From CAYNST01 sp964399955 (GTDB lineage: Bacteria > Pseudomonadota > Gammaproteobacteria > Pseudomonadales > Cellvibrionaceae): DNA of 12,867 bases. Positions within the stretch are counted from its first letter, which is position 1. Each line of letters opens with the position of its first letter. The position numbers and the translations under genes were made by a program. Of the stretch, positions 1-7,647 are shown in pieces. The DNA lies in assembly GCA_964399955.1 (NCBI GenBank), contig CAYNST010000102.1, positions 1 through 12,867 on the forward strand, in the 5' to 3' direction. Below the pieces are notes generated by a model. That model did no database searches. It worked only from the letters and a program-made list of their open reading frames with translations, and was not told the DNA's origin.

Positions 1-2337
1 TCCAGTTCCGGCAGCACCCCCGTTGTGCCGGTCCCGCCATCCGGGTCGTCATCCACCTCCAGTTCATCGTCCACCAGTGGGTCTTCATCCAGCTCCACAT
101 CGGGCGGCACAACGGCGAATGCGGAGTCGGGTGCTGCGCATTTCCAGCAAATGTGCTCTGGGTCCTGCCATTCGGTTACCGACCGGAACCTGGTCAAAAC
201 TTTTGACTTGCCGCAACTGACACTGGCTATTGCCGCCACAATGCCATTTTCCAACCCAGCGCTCTGCGTAGGGCAGTGCGCGGCCGATACCGCCCTGTAC
301 ATAGCGTTGAACAACCCCAATTTTGGCGCGGGCGGCAGCTCATCAAGCTCTGGCGGATTGGGCTATGTGGCTGAAGCGAAAGGCTCAGTGGATGCGGCAC
401 CGGTAGCAATCCACCGGCTGAACCGCGCCCAGTACAACAACACGGTTCGTGATCTGTTTGGCACCGCATTAACGCTGGCGGACGACTTTCCGGAAGACGA
501 CTTTGGTTACGGGTTCAATAACATTGCCCGGGTCTTGAGTGTATCACTCACGCATTTGGAGCAGCACTTTCAGGCTGCGGATACTCTGGTGGAGGAGGCT
601 TTGAACAATGCCTTTGGCGGCCAGACCGAGCACTACGAGGCAGAAGAGCAAGCTGCCACCAACCTGGATATGCGCAGCACATTTGCTTTGCTCAACCAAA
701 ATGGCTCTATGCTGACGGTGCTTATGGATGTGCACTCGGGTGGGGCGCATCGCATTTTGATCCGGGCCGGACAGGACGCAGGCGGGCCAGACGATGCCGA
801 TATGCTGCTGGTGGTCAACGGTATGCCACTGGCACTGGTCTCGGTTGCCGCGCCCCGGGATGCCATGCAAATCTACCAATTTGAGCTGGACCTTGATCGC
901 GGGCCGAACACCCTGGAAATTGAGTTCACCAACGACTACTGGCGTGAAGGCGGGGCCGACCGCAATCTGGCGGTTGACTGGATAAAACTGCAAAACCTGG
1001 GAACCGGCGATCGCACGCTGATTTCATGCGATGCAGCAGAAGGCACCGTCTGCGCGCGCCAGACGCTTGCGCAGTTTGCCTCCCGCGCCTGGCGCCGCCC
1101 GGCAAGCGTTGCGGAAGTGGACAAACTGGTGGCCCTGTATGAGGCCAGTGCCACACTGAGCGGCGACTTCCGCGACGCCATCGGCAACGCCCTGCGTGCC
1201 GTGATCCTCTCGCCCAACTTCCTCTACCGGCCGGAACTGGACGAAAGCCTTAATGGAGCGGAGCCAAAGCCGCTCAAACCCTACGAACTTGCCTCGCGCC
1301 TGTCGTACTTTCTTTGGAGCTCCATGCCGGACCAGACGCTGTTTGACTTGGCGGCAGACGGGTCTTTGCTGAGCGACAATGTCCTGCGCACCCAGGTGCG
1401 TCGTATGCTCGACAGCGACAAGGCCCAAACTCTGATAGAGAACTTTGCCGTGCAGTGGCTGAAATTTGACCGGGTACTGGAGGCAAATCCGGACCTTAGC
1501 CTGTACCCCGGCTTTGGTCCCGAGCTGGTTGAATCCATGCGTCAGGAGTCGCGCCTGTTTCTGCACGAATGGTTTGGCAGCAACGCCCCGGTCAGCCAGC
1601 TGCTGGCAGCCGACTACAGCTACATTGACAGCCGTTTGGCGGCGCATTACGGCGTATCCGGGGTGTCCGGCGACACCTTTGTTCGCCATCACTGGGCTGG
1701 TGATGAGCGGCGCGGGATGATGGGGCACGCCTCTGTTCTTACCGCCACATCTCATCCGGCCAACACATCCCCCGTGCGCCGGGGCGTATGGGTGCTTGAA
1801 AACCTGCTCTGCAAGGCGCCTCCACCGCCTCCGCCCGGCGTGGAGAGCTTAGCCGATGGAGGCAACGCCGGCGGGCTCACCACGCGCGAGCGTTTTGAGA
1901 TGCACCGCGATACGTCCACCGTGTGTTTCTCCTGCCACTTCATGATGGACCCCATCGGCTTTGGCCTGGAAAACTACAACGCTGTCGGCCAGTGGCGCAA
2001 CTTTGAAGGCGATGCGCCCGTCGACGCCAGCGGAACTCTGCCCGGCGGTTTGCAGTTTCGTGGCCCGCTGGAGCTCAGCCAGGTGCTGGCGGAATCACCC
2101 GAGCTGCCACTGTGCGTGACACAACACATGCTTACCTATGCCCTGGGGCGCGGTGTGGCAGCGCTCAGCGGGCAGAGCACTGCGCATTCCGAGTTGCCGG
2201 ACTATCCCTTGGTGTACAACATCTACCAGCGGACGCAGCCCGGCGGCCATCGCATTCGCGACATTATTGAAGAAATAGTACTCAGCCCGGCCTTCCGTAT
2301 GCGCCGTGGCGCCGACTCTGTGGGGGCTGCACAATGA
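1..2337 (+). CDS. Secreted DUF1592-family multidomain cytochrome-like protein (5'-partial)
   Basis: The frame is open to the window edge and begins inside a Ser/Thr linker, so the signal peptide and true start lie upstream; 778 codons are visible. Order of parts: Ser-rich linker (nt 1-120); a short haem-c-like segment with Cys-Ser-Gly-Ser-Cys-His (154-171) and a candidate axial Met in TMPF (241-243); a second Ser linker (about 337-354); DUF1587 (RLNRAQYNNTVRDLFG, 415-600); a carbohydrate-binding-like beta domain (about 631-993); DUF1595 (1051-1240); DUF1592 (1274-1650); DUF1588 with a canonical CFSCH haem motif (1924-1938) followed by DPIGFGLENYNAVGQWR; DUF1585 (about 2038-2325). This is the order known for planctomycete-type cytochrome proteins. 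The reaction is unknown; a periplasmic or surface redox role linked to polysaccharides is inferred. The first GTG (25) is not a credible start. The stop overlaps the next gene. Confidence 0.9.
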   Translation, partial: SSSGSTPVVPVPPSGSSSTSSSSSTSGSSSSSTSGGTTANAESGAAHFQQMCSGSCHSVTDRNLVKTFDLPQLTLAIAATMPFSNPALCVGQCAADTALYIALNNPNFGAGGSSSSSGGLGYVAEAKGSVDAAPVAIHRLNRAQYNNTVRDLFGTALTLADDFPEDDFGYGFNNIARVLSVSLTHLEQHFQAADTLVEEALNNAFGGQTEHYEAEEQAATNLDMRSTFALLNQNGSMLTVLMDVHSGGAHRILIRAGQDAGGPDDADMLLVVNGMPLALVSVAAPRDAMQIYQFELDLDRGPNTLEIEFTNDYWREGGADRNLAVDWIKLQNLGTGDRTLISCDAAEGTVCARQTLAQFASRAWRRPASVAEVDKLVALYEASATLSGDFRDAIGNALRAVILSPNFLYRPELDESLNGAEPKPLKPYELASRLSYFLWSSMPDQTLFDLAADGSLLSDNVLRTQVRRMLDSDKAQTLIENFAVQWLKFDRVLEANPDLSLYPGFGPELVESMRQESRLFLHEWFGSNAPVSQLLAADYSYIDSRLAAHYGVSGVSGDTFVRHHWAGDERRGMMGHASVLTATSHPANTSPVRRGVWVLENLLCKAPPPPPPGVESLADGGNAGGLTTRERFEMHRDTSTVCFSCHFMMDPIGFGLENYNAVGQWRNFEGDAPVDASGTLPGGLQFRGPLELSQVLAESPELPLCVTQHMLTYALGRGVAALSGQSTAHSELPDYPLVYNIYQRTQPGGHRIRDIIEEIVLSPAFRMRRGADSVGAAQ

Positions 2338-3659
2338 AATCATTCAGACTGGATCGCAGAGCATTTTTGGGTGGTGCGGGCACCATGTTGTCACTGCCAC
2401 TAATGGAGGCCATGCTGCCGAATGGGCGCTCGGCGTTTGCGGCGACGGATCGTCCCACGCGCATGCTGGCCTATTACGTGCCCTGCGGCATTCATATGCA
2501 GGCCTGGACACCCCAGGCTGACGGTGCGAATTATCAACTGACACCCACCCTGGCGCCGTTGGCCGCCGTCAAGGATGACTTGCTGGTGCTCACCGGCCTT
2601 GCCAACAAGCCGGCCCAGCCCGACGGCCCCGGTGACCACGCCTCCGGTACCGGGTCTTTTATCACGGCTACCCATGTGCGCAAAACCCAGGGCGACGATA
2701 TTCTGAACGGCATTTCCATGGATCAGCTGGTGGCCCGGCAAATAGGCACCCTGACACCACTGCCTTCTTTGGAGCTGGGTATGGACGGTGGCGGCTCGGC
2801 GGGCAACTGTGACTCGGGTTATTCCTGCGCCTATGCCCGCAATATTGCCTGGGCCGGCCCCCAAACGCCGCTGCCCAAGCTGACAGAGCCGCAAAGGGTT
2901 TTTGACCGGCTATTCGCCGGGTTTGACAGCGGCCGCACGGCCCAGGAGCAGCAGCGCCGCGCCGCGTTGAACCAGTCCATGCTGGACTACGTCAAGGACG
3001 ATATCCGCCTATTGCAGCAAAAACTGGGGCAGATAGACCGCGCCAAACTGGACGAGTACCTCACCAGCGTGCAGCAACTGGAGCGTAAGCTGGTAGATGA
3101 CACGGTGGTGGCGTGCCAGGTTCCGGACAGACCGGACGCCGAACTGAACTTCACCGCCAAGGCGCAAGTGATGGCGGACCTGATGGTGCTTGCCTTTCAG
3201 TGCGACCTGACCCGGGTACAGACGTTTATGCTGGGCAATGCGGCCTCCAATCGCCGCTACGACTTCCTGGGCATTAACCAGGGGCACCACGAGATTTCTC
3301 ACCACCAGAGCCAGCAGGCCAATTTTGACAATCTGAAGTTGATTGATCACTGGGAAGTGCAGCAATTTGCCTATCTATTGGAACAACTGAAAACCACGCG
3401 CGACCCGGCCGGCATGCCGTTGCTGGACAGTTGCACGGTAATGTTCTCCAGTGAAATCTCCGACGGCGACCGCCACAATCACACCAATCTGCCGGTACTG
3501 CTGGCAGGCAAAGCCAACGGATATTTCAGTACCGGGCGGCATATCCGCTATCAAAGCGAGCCCCCCATCGCCAATATGTTTATGTCCATGATGGACGCCA
3601 TGGGCACCCCGGTGGCCGCATTTGGTGACGACGGCACGGCACGGCTGCCGTATCTGTGA
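2334..3659 (+). CDS. Tat-exported DUF1552 family protein
   Basis: The ATG overlaps the stop of the upstream DUF1592 gene (ATGA, 2334-2337), so the two are very probably translationally coupled. The 441-residue product starts with a twin-arginine signal: Arg8-Arg9 in RRAFLGG, a hydrophobic stretch, and a likely cleavage site after Ala-Phe-Ala at residue 36. The body has features I associate with DUF1552: a GPGDHASGTGSF stretch, a SMDQLVA stretch and late HHEISHH and SSEISDGDRHNH histidine-rich segments. Length matches the family. DUF1552 genes are usually found next to DUF1592 genes in planctomycetes, myxobacteria and some gammaproteobacteria. No enzyme activity is established; the His/Asp-rich segments could bind metal, which is inference. 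Tat export suggests it folds, perhaps with a cofactor, before crossing the membrane. Confidence 0.9.
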   Translation: MKSFRLDRRAFLGGAGTMLSLPLMEAMLPNGRSAFAATDRPTRMLAYYVPCGIHMQAWTPQADGANYQLTPTLAPLAAVKDDLLVLTGLANKPAQPDGPGDHASGTGSFITATHVRKTQGDDILNGISMDQLVARQIGTLTPLPSLELGMDGGGSAGNCDSGYSCAYARNIAWAGPQTPLPKLTEPQRVFDRLFAGFDSGRTAQEQQRRAALNQSMLDYVKDDIRLLQQKLGQIDRAKLDEYLTSVQQLERKLVDDTVVACQVPDRPDAELNFTAKAQVMADLMVLAFQCDLTRVQTFMLGNAASNRRYDFLGINQGHHEISHHQSQQANFDNLKLIDHWEVQQFAYLLEQLKTTRDPAGMPLLDSCTVMFSSEISDGDRHNHTNLPVLLAGKANGYFSTGRHIRYQSEPPIANMFMSMMDAMGTPVAAFGDDGTARLPYL

Positions 3660-3885
3660 CAGGCCTGGTAGTGCTGGGCGGGGTATGCCATTAAGGAGCA
3701 GGGTTTAAACATGTTTTCAGGCTTTCCCCGTACAGAAGATTAACGGGTCAGATCAGCGCGTTTCAAAGCTGTTCGGGTTGCACCCGGGATTGCGCAGAGC
3801 AAGGCGCCTTATTTTTGCCCTTGTTCCGGGCAAGTCCGGGTGTTAACTGAGTGACTCTCATTAATGCTCTATGGGGGGACACACG

Positions 3886-4167
3886 ATGGGTTACATACTT
3901 CTTCCGCTATTGACGGCCGCGCTGATCGGTGCCGCCGTCTATGCGCACCTGCGTTTGCCTTTTCACACCACCGGTAGCCGCCAATTGTGGATTGCCCGCG
4001 CCGTATTGGTGCTATTGGGCATTGGTTTTGGGTGGGCTGTGACCACCACTTATGTTCCGGTGGAGGGGGTGCAGCAGGTTTGGGCGTTTTTATCGTCGTT
4101 TGGGGTGGTGCATGTGCCTGCGGCCTTTATTCTGTTTATCAAACGGCAGCGTAAAATGCAGGCCTGA
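3886..4167 (+). CDS. Small three-helix membrane protein, function unknown
   Basis: The product is 93 residues from ATG 3886, which has a G-rich ribosome-binding stretch (GGGGGGA, 3873-3879) six bases upstream. An earlier in-frame ATG at 3871 would place that stretch inside the gene, so the later start is preferred. Three hydrophobic segments are visible: about residues 2-20, 33-53 and 61-84. The chain ends with a basic tail (KRQRKMQA). I do not recognise a family. It stands alone, 226 bases after the DUF1552 gene and convergent with the Lrp-type gene 19 bases away. Codon use looks like the neighbouring genes, so it is probably real. Confidence 0.65.
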   Translation: MGYILLPLLTAALIGAAVYAHLRLPFHTTGSRQLWIARAVLVLLGIGFGWAVTTTYVPVEGVQQVWAFLSSFGVVHVPAAFILFIKRQRKMQA

Positions 4168-4186
4168 GCCCCGCCGCCCAGCCTCA

Positions 4187-4651
4187 TCAAGGCACCGGCA
4201 GTGCAGTGGAGTTAATCGGAGACTTGAGCACAAATGACGACTGCACGCCGGTCACCCCTTCTATGCGGGTAATCTTGTTCAGCAAAAAGCTCTGGTAGGC
4301 ATCCATATCCTCCACCACTACCTTCAACAGATAATCTGCAGATTGCCCTGCAATCAGGTGGCATTCAAGCACTTCTTCAAGATCTCCAATGGCTTGCTCA
4401 AACTTGGCAAATCGCTCTGGGGTGTGGCGGTCCATGCTGATATGGATGAACGCCATCAGCTTTAGCCCAAGTTTGCGAGCGTTGAGCAGCGCGGCATACC
4501 CTTGGATGACACCCTCCTGTTCCAGGCGTCGCACCCGCCGAAGGCAGGGCGAGGGCGACAGGTTGACCGCATCGGCCAAATCCTGATTGGGCAAGCGCCC
4601 GGCCTTTTGCAGGGTGCGCAGAATGGCGCGGTCGTAGGCGTCTATTTCCAT
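4187..4651 (-). CDS. Lrp/AsnC family transcriptional regulator
   Basis: The 154-residue product has the normal Lrp/AsnC length. Residues about 1-60 form the winged helix-turn-helix (MEIDAYDRAILRTLQ, then NLSPSPCLRRVRRLEQEGVI). Residues about 65-145 form the RAM/AsnC ligand domain (ECHLIAGQSADYLLKVVVED, then SSFVLK, ending TALPVP). The start at 4651 is chosen because GGAG lies seven bases upstream (complement of 4659-4662) and the family begins with this Met-Glu-Ile-Asp stretch. The frame can be extended to 4837, but the added residues look non-coding and would cover the operator region. The gene is divergent from leuA. Lrp-type proteins bind amino acids and act as dimers or octamers on palindromic AT-centred sites; a fitting palindrome lies 45 bases upstream. 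Regulation of itself and leuA is inferred. Confidence 0.92.
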   Translation of the reverse strand: MEIDAYDRAILRTLQKAGRLPNQDLADAVNLSPSPCLRRVRRLEQEGVIQGYAALLNARKLGLKLMAFIHISMDRHTPERFAKFEQAIGDLEEVLECHLIAGQSADYLLKVVVEDMDAYQSFLLNKITRIEGVTGVQSSFVLKSPINSTALPVP

Positions 4652-4695
4652 AAAAGAACTCCACTGCCAGTTAAATTGTTGGGTCCAGGTTGTAT

Positions 4696-4730
4696 GCGCA
4701 ATAATATTGCGCGATAGTGGTTTATTGCAC
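4696..4730. promoter_or_regulatory. Candidate Lrp-type operator between the regulator and leuA
   Basis: GCGCAAT (4696-4702) and ATTGCGC (4706-4712) form a perfect 7-base inverted repeat around AAT. A further half-site, ATTGCAC, lies at 4724-4730, offset 18 bases from the first ATTGCGC. The site sits 45 bases before the regulator's start and about 200 bases before the chosen leuA start. Lrp/AsnC proteins typically bind palindromes with an AT-rich centre in front of their own gene, so autoregulation, and possibly leuA control, is the natural reading. Binding is not shown by the sequence. Confidence 0.5.
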
Positions 4731-4788
4731 TGCATTTGGCAAGCTTCTGCCCCGTGTTCGGCTGTAGACTGTTTGGGTACTTGAGGCA

Positions 4789-4879
4789 ATGCTGCTTCCG
4801 GAGACGGTAAAAGAATCATGAGTTCTGTAGCCGGCAACCCACCTGGCGATCCCAGGCGGCGTTGCTTGCTGGCCTTTTC
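4789..4879 (+). promoter_or_regulatory. Possible leu leader: short peptide plus hairpin before leuA
   Basis: An 11-codon frame (4789-4821, stop included) reads M-L-L-P-E-T-V-K-E-S and has two adjacent leucine codons. It is followed by a structure in which GCCGGCAAC (4830-4838) can pair, with a four-base bulge and one G-U pair, with GTT...GCTGGC (4861-4873). An inner CCTGG/CCAGG hairpin lies at 4842-4856. A short T run (4875-4878) follows the outer stem. This resembles an attenuator, but two Leu codons are few, the peptide has a poor ribosome-binding site, and no alternative antiterminator was worked out. Confidence 0.22.
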
Positions 4880-4916
4880 AGAAGCAGTGGCCCACCCCTA
4901 TTCCTGGAGCCCAAAG

Positions 4917-6608
4917 ATGAAATCCGACCCCGCACAGAAGTACCGCAGTTTCCCCCCCATCCCGCTTGACGACCGCCAGTGGCCAAGTCGCGTTATTCGG
5001 CAGCCGCCCCGCTGGCTGAGCACGGATCTTCGCGATGGCAACCAGGCGCTGATCAATCCGATGACGGTGGCAACCAAGCTGCGGTTTTTCAAGGCGCTGG
5101 TGGCCATGGGTTTCAAGGAGATAGAGGTGGCCTTTCCAGCCGCCTCCGACACTGACTTCACCTTTGTGCGTCGCTTGGTCGAAGAAAACCTTATTCCTGC
5201 GGACGTCACCATCGGTGTGCTGACCCAGGCGCGCAAGGAGCTGATTGAGCGCACTGTTGAATCTTTGCGCGGTGTGCCGCAGGCAATCGTGCACCTGTAC
5301 AACCCCACCGCGCCCAGCTTCCGGCGAATGGTGTACAACACGGACCGCGCCGGTGCCCGAGCCATTGCCGAGCAGGGAACGCGCTGGGTGAAGGAGCTGA
5401 CCGAGGCTATGCCGGAGACCAACTGGCAGTTGCAGTATTCGCCGGAGACTTTCTCGGCCACCGAGCTGGATTTTGCCAAGGAGGTGTGTGACGCCGTGGT
5501 GGATATTTGGCAGCCCAGTGAATCCAACAAGGTAATTATCAACCTGCCCGCAACGGTAGAGATGTCTACACCCAACGTTTACGCCGACCAAGTAGAGTGG
5601 ATGCACCGCAACCTGAATAGGCGCGAGCACATCGTGCTCAGCGTGCACCCTCACAACGACCGCGGCACAGCTGTGGCTGCGGCGGAACTGGCGGTCATGG
5701 CGGGGGCCGACCGGGTAGAGGGCTGTCTGTTTGGCAATGGTGAACGCACCGGCAATGTGGACCTGGTTACTCTGGCTCTGAATCTTTATTCCCAGGGCGT
5801 GCACCCGCAGCTGGATTTCTCTGACATCGATCAGGTCCGGCGGTTGGTGGAGGAGTGCACCGATATTCCGGTGCATCCGCGCCACCCTTATGCCGGTGAG
5901 CTGGTCTTTACCGCGTTCTCTGGTTCACACCAGGACGCCATAAAAAAAGGGTTTGCCCAACAGCAGGCGGGTGCTTTGTGGGAGGTGCCCTATCTGCCGA
6001 TTGACCCGGCCGATGTCAATCGCAGCTATGACGCCGTGATCCGGGTAAACAGTCAGTCCGGCAAAGGCGGCATGAGCTTTCTGTTGCAACAGGAGTACGG
6101 CCTGGACCTGCCGCGCCGCCTGCAAATTGAGTTCAGCCGCACGCTGCAGGCTTCCGTTGACAAAACCGGGCGAGAGGCTAAAAGTGCTGACGTTTTTGCC
6201 CTTTTCGAGCAGGAATACCTGCGGGCAAACCATCCCTACCAATACCGGGATTGCAGCGTCACCAGCCGGGAGGACAACAACGATAAGCCGGTGCAGGTGG
6301 ATGTGACCCTGGTGCGGCAGGGCAAGCCCGTGCAGTTGAGCGGTTGCGGCAACGGGCCCATTGATGCAGCAGCGCGCGCTTTGCACGGCGACCTTGCGGT
6401 GATTGACTATCACGAACACAGTGTTGGCGAGGGTGCGGACGGCCAAGCGGCCTGCTATGTGGAAATGCGCCTGGGGCAGGGGCCCGCCGTGTTTGGCGTG
6501 GGGCTGGACACCAACATAGTGGCCGCTGCCATCAAGGCGCTGGTGAGTGGCTTCAACCGGGCCAGCAGGGGTTGCGCAGAAGTGGCCCCGTTGCGAGATG
6601 CCGGGTGA
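4917..6608 (+). CDS. leuA: 2-isopropylmalate synthase LeuA (pseudomonad type)
   Basis: The enzyme condenses acetyl-CoA with 2-ketoisovalerate to give 2-isopropylmalate, the first committed step of leucine synthesis, in the cytoplasm. From ATG 4917 (GGAG at 4906-4909, spacing seven) the product is 563 residues, the usual length for this group, and begins with the typical SDPAQKYRSFPPI. The catalytic TIM barrel shows DLRDGNQ (Asp37, Arg39), HPHNDRG (metal ligands His244 and His246) and GERTGNVD (Asn280). The C-terminal part, from about residue 430, is the leucine-sensing LeuA dimer domain with YHEHSVGEGADGQAACYVE. Together these match the single-gene leuA of Pseudomonas as I remember it. The frame extends to ATG 4818, but that segment (PRRRCLLAFSEAV...) has no family counterpart. 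Leucine feedback inhibition is expected from the family; transcriptional control by the divergent Lrp-type gene is inferred. Confidence 0.96.
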   Translation: MKSDPAQKYRSFPPIPLDDRQWPSRVIRQPPRWLSTDLRDGNQALINPMTVATKLRFFKALVAMGFKEIEVAFPAASDTDFTFVRRLVEENLIPADVTIGVLTQARKELIERTVESLRGVPQAIVHLYNPTAPSFRRMVYNTDRAGARAIAEQGTRWVKELTEAMPETNWQLQYSPETFSATELDFAKEVCDAVVDIWQPSESNKVIINLPATVEMSTPNVYADQVEWMHRNLNRREHIVLSVHPHNDRGTAVAAAELAVMAGADRVEGCLFGNGERTGNVDLVTLALNLYSQGVHPQLDFSDIDQVRRLVEECTDIPVHPRHPYAGELVFTAFSGSHQDAIKKGFAQQQAGALWEVPYLPIDPADVNRSYDAVIRVNSQSGKGGMSFLLQQEYGLDLPRRLQIEFSRTLQASVDKTGREAKSADVFALFEQEYLRANHPYQYRDCSVTSREDNNDKPVQVDVTLVRQGKPVQLSGCGNGPIDAAARALHGDLAVIDYHEHSVGEGADGQAACYVEMRLGQGPAVFGVGLDTNIVAAAIKALVSGFNRASRGCAEVAPLRDAG

Positions 6609-6631
6609 ACCCGGCGGCCCGCCCGTGCAAT

Positions 6632-6664
6632 GCCGCCCGGCGGTGACCGGCGGCTGGCGGTTTT
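6632..6664 (+). terminator. Candidate Rho-independent terminator after leuA
   Basis: GCCGCC (6632-6637) pairs with GGCGGC (6649-6654), with one bulged C and two inner G-C pairs around a six-base loop. Alternatively CCGCC (6633-6637) pairs with GGCGG (6656-6660), which is directly followed by TTTT (6661-6664). It begins 24 bases after the leuA stop. The T run is short and the region is GC-rich, so chance pairing is possible. Confidence 0.4.
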
Positions 6665-6697
6665 GTGCGGCCTTAGGTGTTGTGGTCAGGGCGGTGC

Positions 6698-6706
6698 TGT
6701 TATGAT
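6698..6706 (+). promoter_or_regulatory. Candidate extended -10 promoter for the lipoprotein gene
   Basis: TGTTATGAT matches an extended -10 element (TG, one base, then TATGAT against TATAAT). A weak -35-like TTGTGG lies at 6680-6685 with a short 15-base spacer. It sits about 108 bases before the lipoprotein start and after the leuA terminator candidate, which is a sensible position. Confidence 0.3.
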
Positions 6707-6813
6707 GGTGGCCAACGTGTAGGTTGTATGCAAGTCGGTTTGTTGTCCGGCCAGGCCAGAGGCAAGCGTTGTTCTGCCACCGGCCGCAATGCAATCTACC
6801 TTCATCGAGAACA

Positions 6814-7623
6814 ATGATCATGTTACTGCCCAACCGGATTGGCACCTGCAAAGTTTTGCTGTTCACAGCCTTGGCGGCATTGCTTGGCGGCTGCCTGGAG
6901 CAGGCCGATGAGCCTCAAGCCGCGCGCCTGCAGTTTGCCAATCAAGCCCCCTATTTTGTATCACCCAAAAGTTGGGAAGTGTCGGTTGGGGACGTTTCGG
7001 CTCAGGGCTACGGGGCGAAGGCTGTGGATGACGACGGCGATCCGGTCAGCTACAGCTTGTCTCCGGATGATTTTGACGCACAGTTTTTTCACATTGACGC
7101 GCAAACCGGCGACCTGCGCTTTGCCATAGCGCCGGACGCTAACCAGCCGCAAGATGAAAGCCAGGATAACCAATACGACATCACCCTGATTGCCAGCGAC
7201 GGTCAGGGCGGTGTGGCCGAGCTTGGCTTACAGGTTACTGTGCAGAATCCTGAGTCGGCGGTGGAGATCCAAAGCAATTCCGCGCCGTTTCTACTGGAGC
7301 AGGAAGCCATCATCAATGTTAGCTACGACGCCATCGGGGTGATTTACACCGCCCGGGCGGTTGACCCGGAAGGCGACCCCATTGTTTATAGCATCAAATA
7401 CGGCGGTTTGAGCCCCAGCAGCTATGCCATGGATGCAATAACCGGCCAGTTGAGCCTGGTGCGCCCACCGCCGCGCAGCCTGGAGATGGACTCCCTGGTA
7501 TTGGTGGCGTCCGACGGCCAGGAATTTCACGGCGCTTTGCATATCCGCTTCCATGAGGGCCCCGTCGCCCCAATCGACTACGGCCCCGGCCCGAGCGGCT
7601 CCTCCGGGGTCATCTCCTTCTGA
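6814..7623 (+). CDS. Lipoprotein with two cadherin-like repeats
   Basis: The 269-residue product starts with a lipoprotein signal peptide: basic N-terminus, hydrophobic core, and lipobox Leu-Gly-Gly-Cys with the lipidated cysteine at residue 27. The following residue is Leu rather than Asp, which favours outer-membrane sorting under the E. coli rule. Two cadherin-like or putative-Ig repeats follow, at about residues 43-150 and 155-253. Each has an Asn-x-Ala-Pro start, a calcium-type VDDDGDPVSYSL or VDPEGDPIVYSI segment, a D-x-x-TG-x-L segment and an ASDGQ strand near the end. Such modules usually bind calcium and mediate adhesion or sugar contact. A Gly/Ser/Pro tail ends the protein. ATG 6814 and ATG 6820 are both possible starts (GAGA at 6807-6810); upstream in-frame codons to 6724 precede the signal peptide and are unlikely to be used. 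The partner and ligand are unknown. Confidence 0.85.
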   Translation: MIMLLPNRIGTCKVLLFTALAALLGGCLEQADEPQAARLQFANQAPYFVSPKSWEVSVGDVSAQGYGAKAVDDDGDPVSYSLSPDDFDAQFFHIDAQTGDLRFAIAPDANQPQDESQDNQYDITLIASDGQGGVAELGLQVTVQNPESAVEIQSNSAPFLLEQEAIINVSYDAIGVIYTARAVDPEGDPIVYSIKYGGLSPSSYAMDAITGQLSLVRPPPRSLEMDSLVLVASDGQEFHGALHIRFHEGPVAPIDYGPGPSGSSGVISF

Positions 7624-7647
7624 TAGGTCGCGGGTTTGCCGCGCTGG

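Noticed and set aside
1024..1755. 243-residue open frame on the minus strand
   Set aside because: It lies antisense to the conserved DUF1595/DUF1592/DUF1588 region; GC-rich third positions keep the opposite strand open. The product has no recognisable pattern.
3797..3833. AAGGCGCCTT palindrome and a TTGCCC/GGGCAA hairpin after the DUF1552 gene
   Set aside because: The T run lies before rather than after the hairpin, and the palindrome has no room for a loop, so a terminator is not supported.
4652..4837. N-terminal extension of the Lrp-type regulator
   Set aside because: The extra 62 residues do not resemble the family, would cover the palindrome, and a good GGAG site supports the start at 4651.
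4818..4916. N-terminal extension of LeuA
   Set aside because: The added residues have no counterpart in LeuA proteins as I know them, and GGAG with seven-base spacing supports ATG 4917.
4878..5885. 335-residue open frame on the minus strand
   Set aside because: Fully antisense to leuA, whose catalytic motifs are clear. The His/Gln/Val-rich product is typical of a shadow frame.
5925..6866. 313-residue open frame on the minus strand
   Set aside because: Antisense to the leuA C-terminal domain, running through the terminator candidate into the lipoprotein signal peptide; no domain and no good start signal.
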